Assembly (NCBI GenBank): GCA_947311475.1
Contig: CAMZLK010000124.1
Coordinates: 1-38,090 of the forward strand
Length of the DNA stretch: 38,090 nucleotides
Source of the DNA: an uncultured Desulfocapsa sp.
Lineage (GTDB): Bacteria > Desulfobacterota > Desulfobulbia > Desulfobulbales > Desulfocapsaceae
Reading direction: 5' to 3'
The notes beneath the pieces are model-generated. The model saw nothing but the letters and a program-made list of their open reading frames with translations, was not told where the DNA came from and made no database searches. This document shows positions 37,967 to 38,090 of the stretch, one piece after another (within the stretch, counting starts at the first letter, position 1; every line of letters begins with the position of its first letter). The translations under genes and the position numbers were made by a program.

Positions 37967-38090
37967 TTATGGATACAGCATTTCAGGTGATTGGCATATT
38001 ATTAAATTATCAATGTCTGAAAAGTGTTTGTCATATGTAAATATTGTGAAACCATGTTGGATGGAAGTGGCTGCTATCCAGAGATCATTA
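37967..38090 (-). CDS. PIN-domain (VapC-type) protein, C-terminal 40 residues only
   Basis: Minus-strand reading from 38089: NDLWIAATSIQHGFTIFTYD followed by KHFSDIDNLIICQ and ending MLYP. ND-WIAA is the third acidic motif of VapC (usually PNDxxIAA) and TYDKHFSDI the fourth (TxDxxFxxI). The 5' part lies beyond the right edge. It is the sixth PIN or toxin gene of the window and shows that the toxin-antitoxin accumulation continues past 38 kb. Confidence 0.8.
   Translation of the reverse strand, partial: NDLWIAATSIQHGFTIFTYDKHFSDIDNLIICQSPEMLYP

Overview
The window looks like chromosomal DNA of an anaerobic, respiring member of the Desulfobacterota (Desulfobulbaceae-like). Evidence: two large multiheme c-type cytochromes, a class I (Fe-S) fumarase, two MinD-type ATPases with inserted ferredoxin domains next to a NifX/NafY-like protein (an arrangement like the orange-protein orp locus of Desulfovibrio), an EF-G resembling the spirochaete/planctomycete/delta-proteobacterial type, a PEP-CTERM-box response regulator with PEP-CTERM proteins, and cyclic-di-GMP genes. 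No rRNA, tRNA or CRISPR array was seen.

Layout. 1-2.1 kb is accessory DNA: a truncated XRE regulator, then a 736-bp unit with all the marks of an integron gene cassette (unknown membrane protein plus attC) but no integrase nearby, then a Phd/ParE-type toxin-antitoxin pair. 2.2-13.3 kb is mostly metabolic and housekeeping: octaheme cytochrome with a structured leader, fumarase, the orp-like operon, a left-handed beta-helix protein, Lon and MltG. 13.3-17.9 kb (minus strand) is a three-gene signalling cluster: GGDEF-PilZ, a HEAT-like protein, and an HD-GYP protein whose HD motif reads YD. 18.4-23.0 kb holds NadE, a membrane-anchored cytochrome with 12 candidate heme sites and a cNMP-binding/DUF4388 protein. 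23.1-26.2 kb has a LysM-RlpA protein without a visible signal peptide and a PilJ-type chemoreceptor-PilZ fusion broken by a C11 tract and an in-frame stop. 26.3-27.2 kb is a PIN toxin/antitoxin operon with a frameshifted third gene. 27.6-31.7 kb has EF-G, a P-loop ATPase and a eukaryotic-type HisA.

31.8-37.9 kb is a PEP-CTERM locus: PrsR-like sigma-54 activator, CAAX-protease-like membrane protein, three copies of a 17-bp PEP-CTERM box, a sigma-54 promoter and two PEP-CTERM proteins. Between the regulator and its apparent targets sit three toxin-antitoxin modules separated by long palindromic elements; one palindrome has cut off a PIN toxin after about 22 codons. The window ends in the C-terminus of another PIN protein.

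Two dispersed repeat families stand out: a roughly 110-bp intergenic family (six copies, one tandem pair) whose terminal hairpin shows compensatory changes, and a GGGGACAGACC palindrome family of REP/RAYT type (one copy is a perfect 35-bp inverted repeat). The most original observations are the solitary cassette with a diagnostic 5'-core/R'' match, the covarying repeat family, the orphan PEP-CTERM box beside the toxin-antitoxin island, and 12-bp-phased GTAC operators in front of two Phd-type antitoxins.
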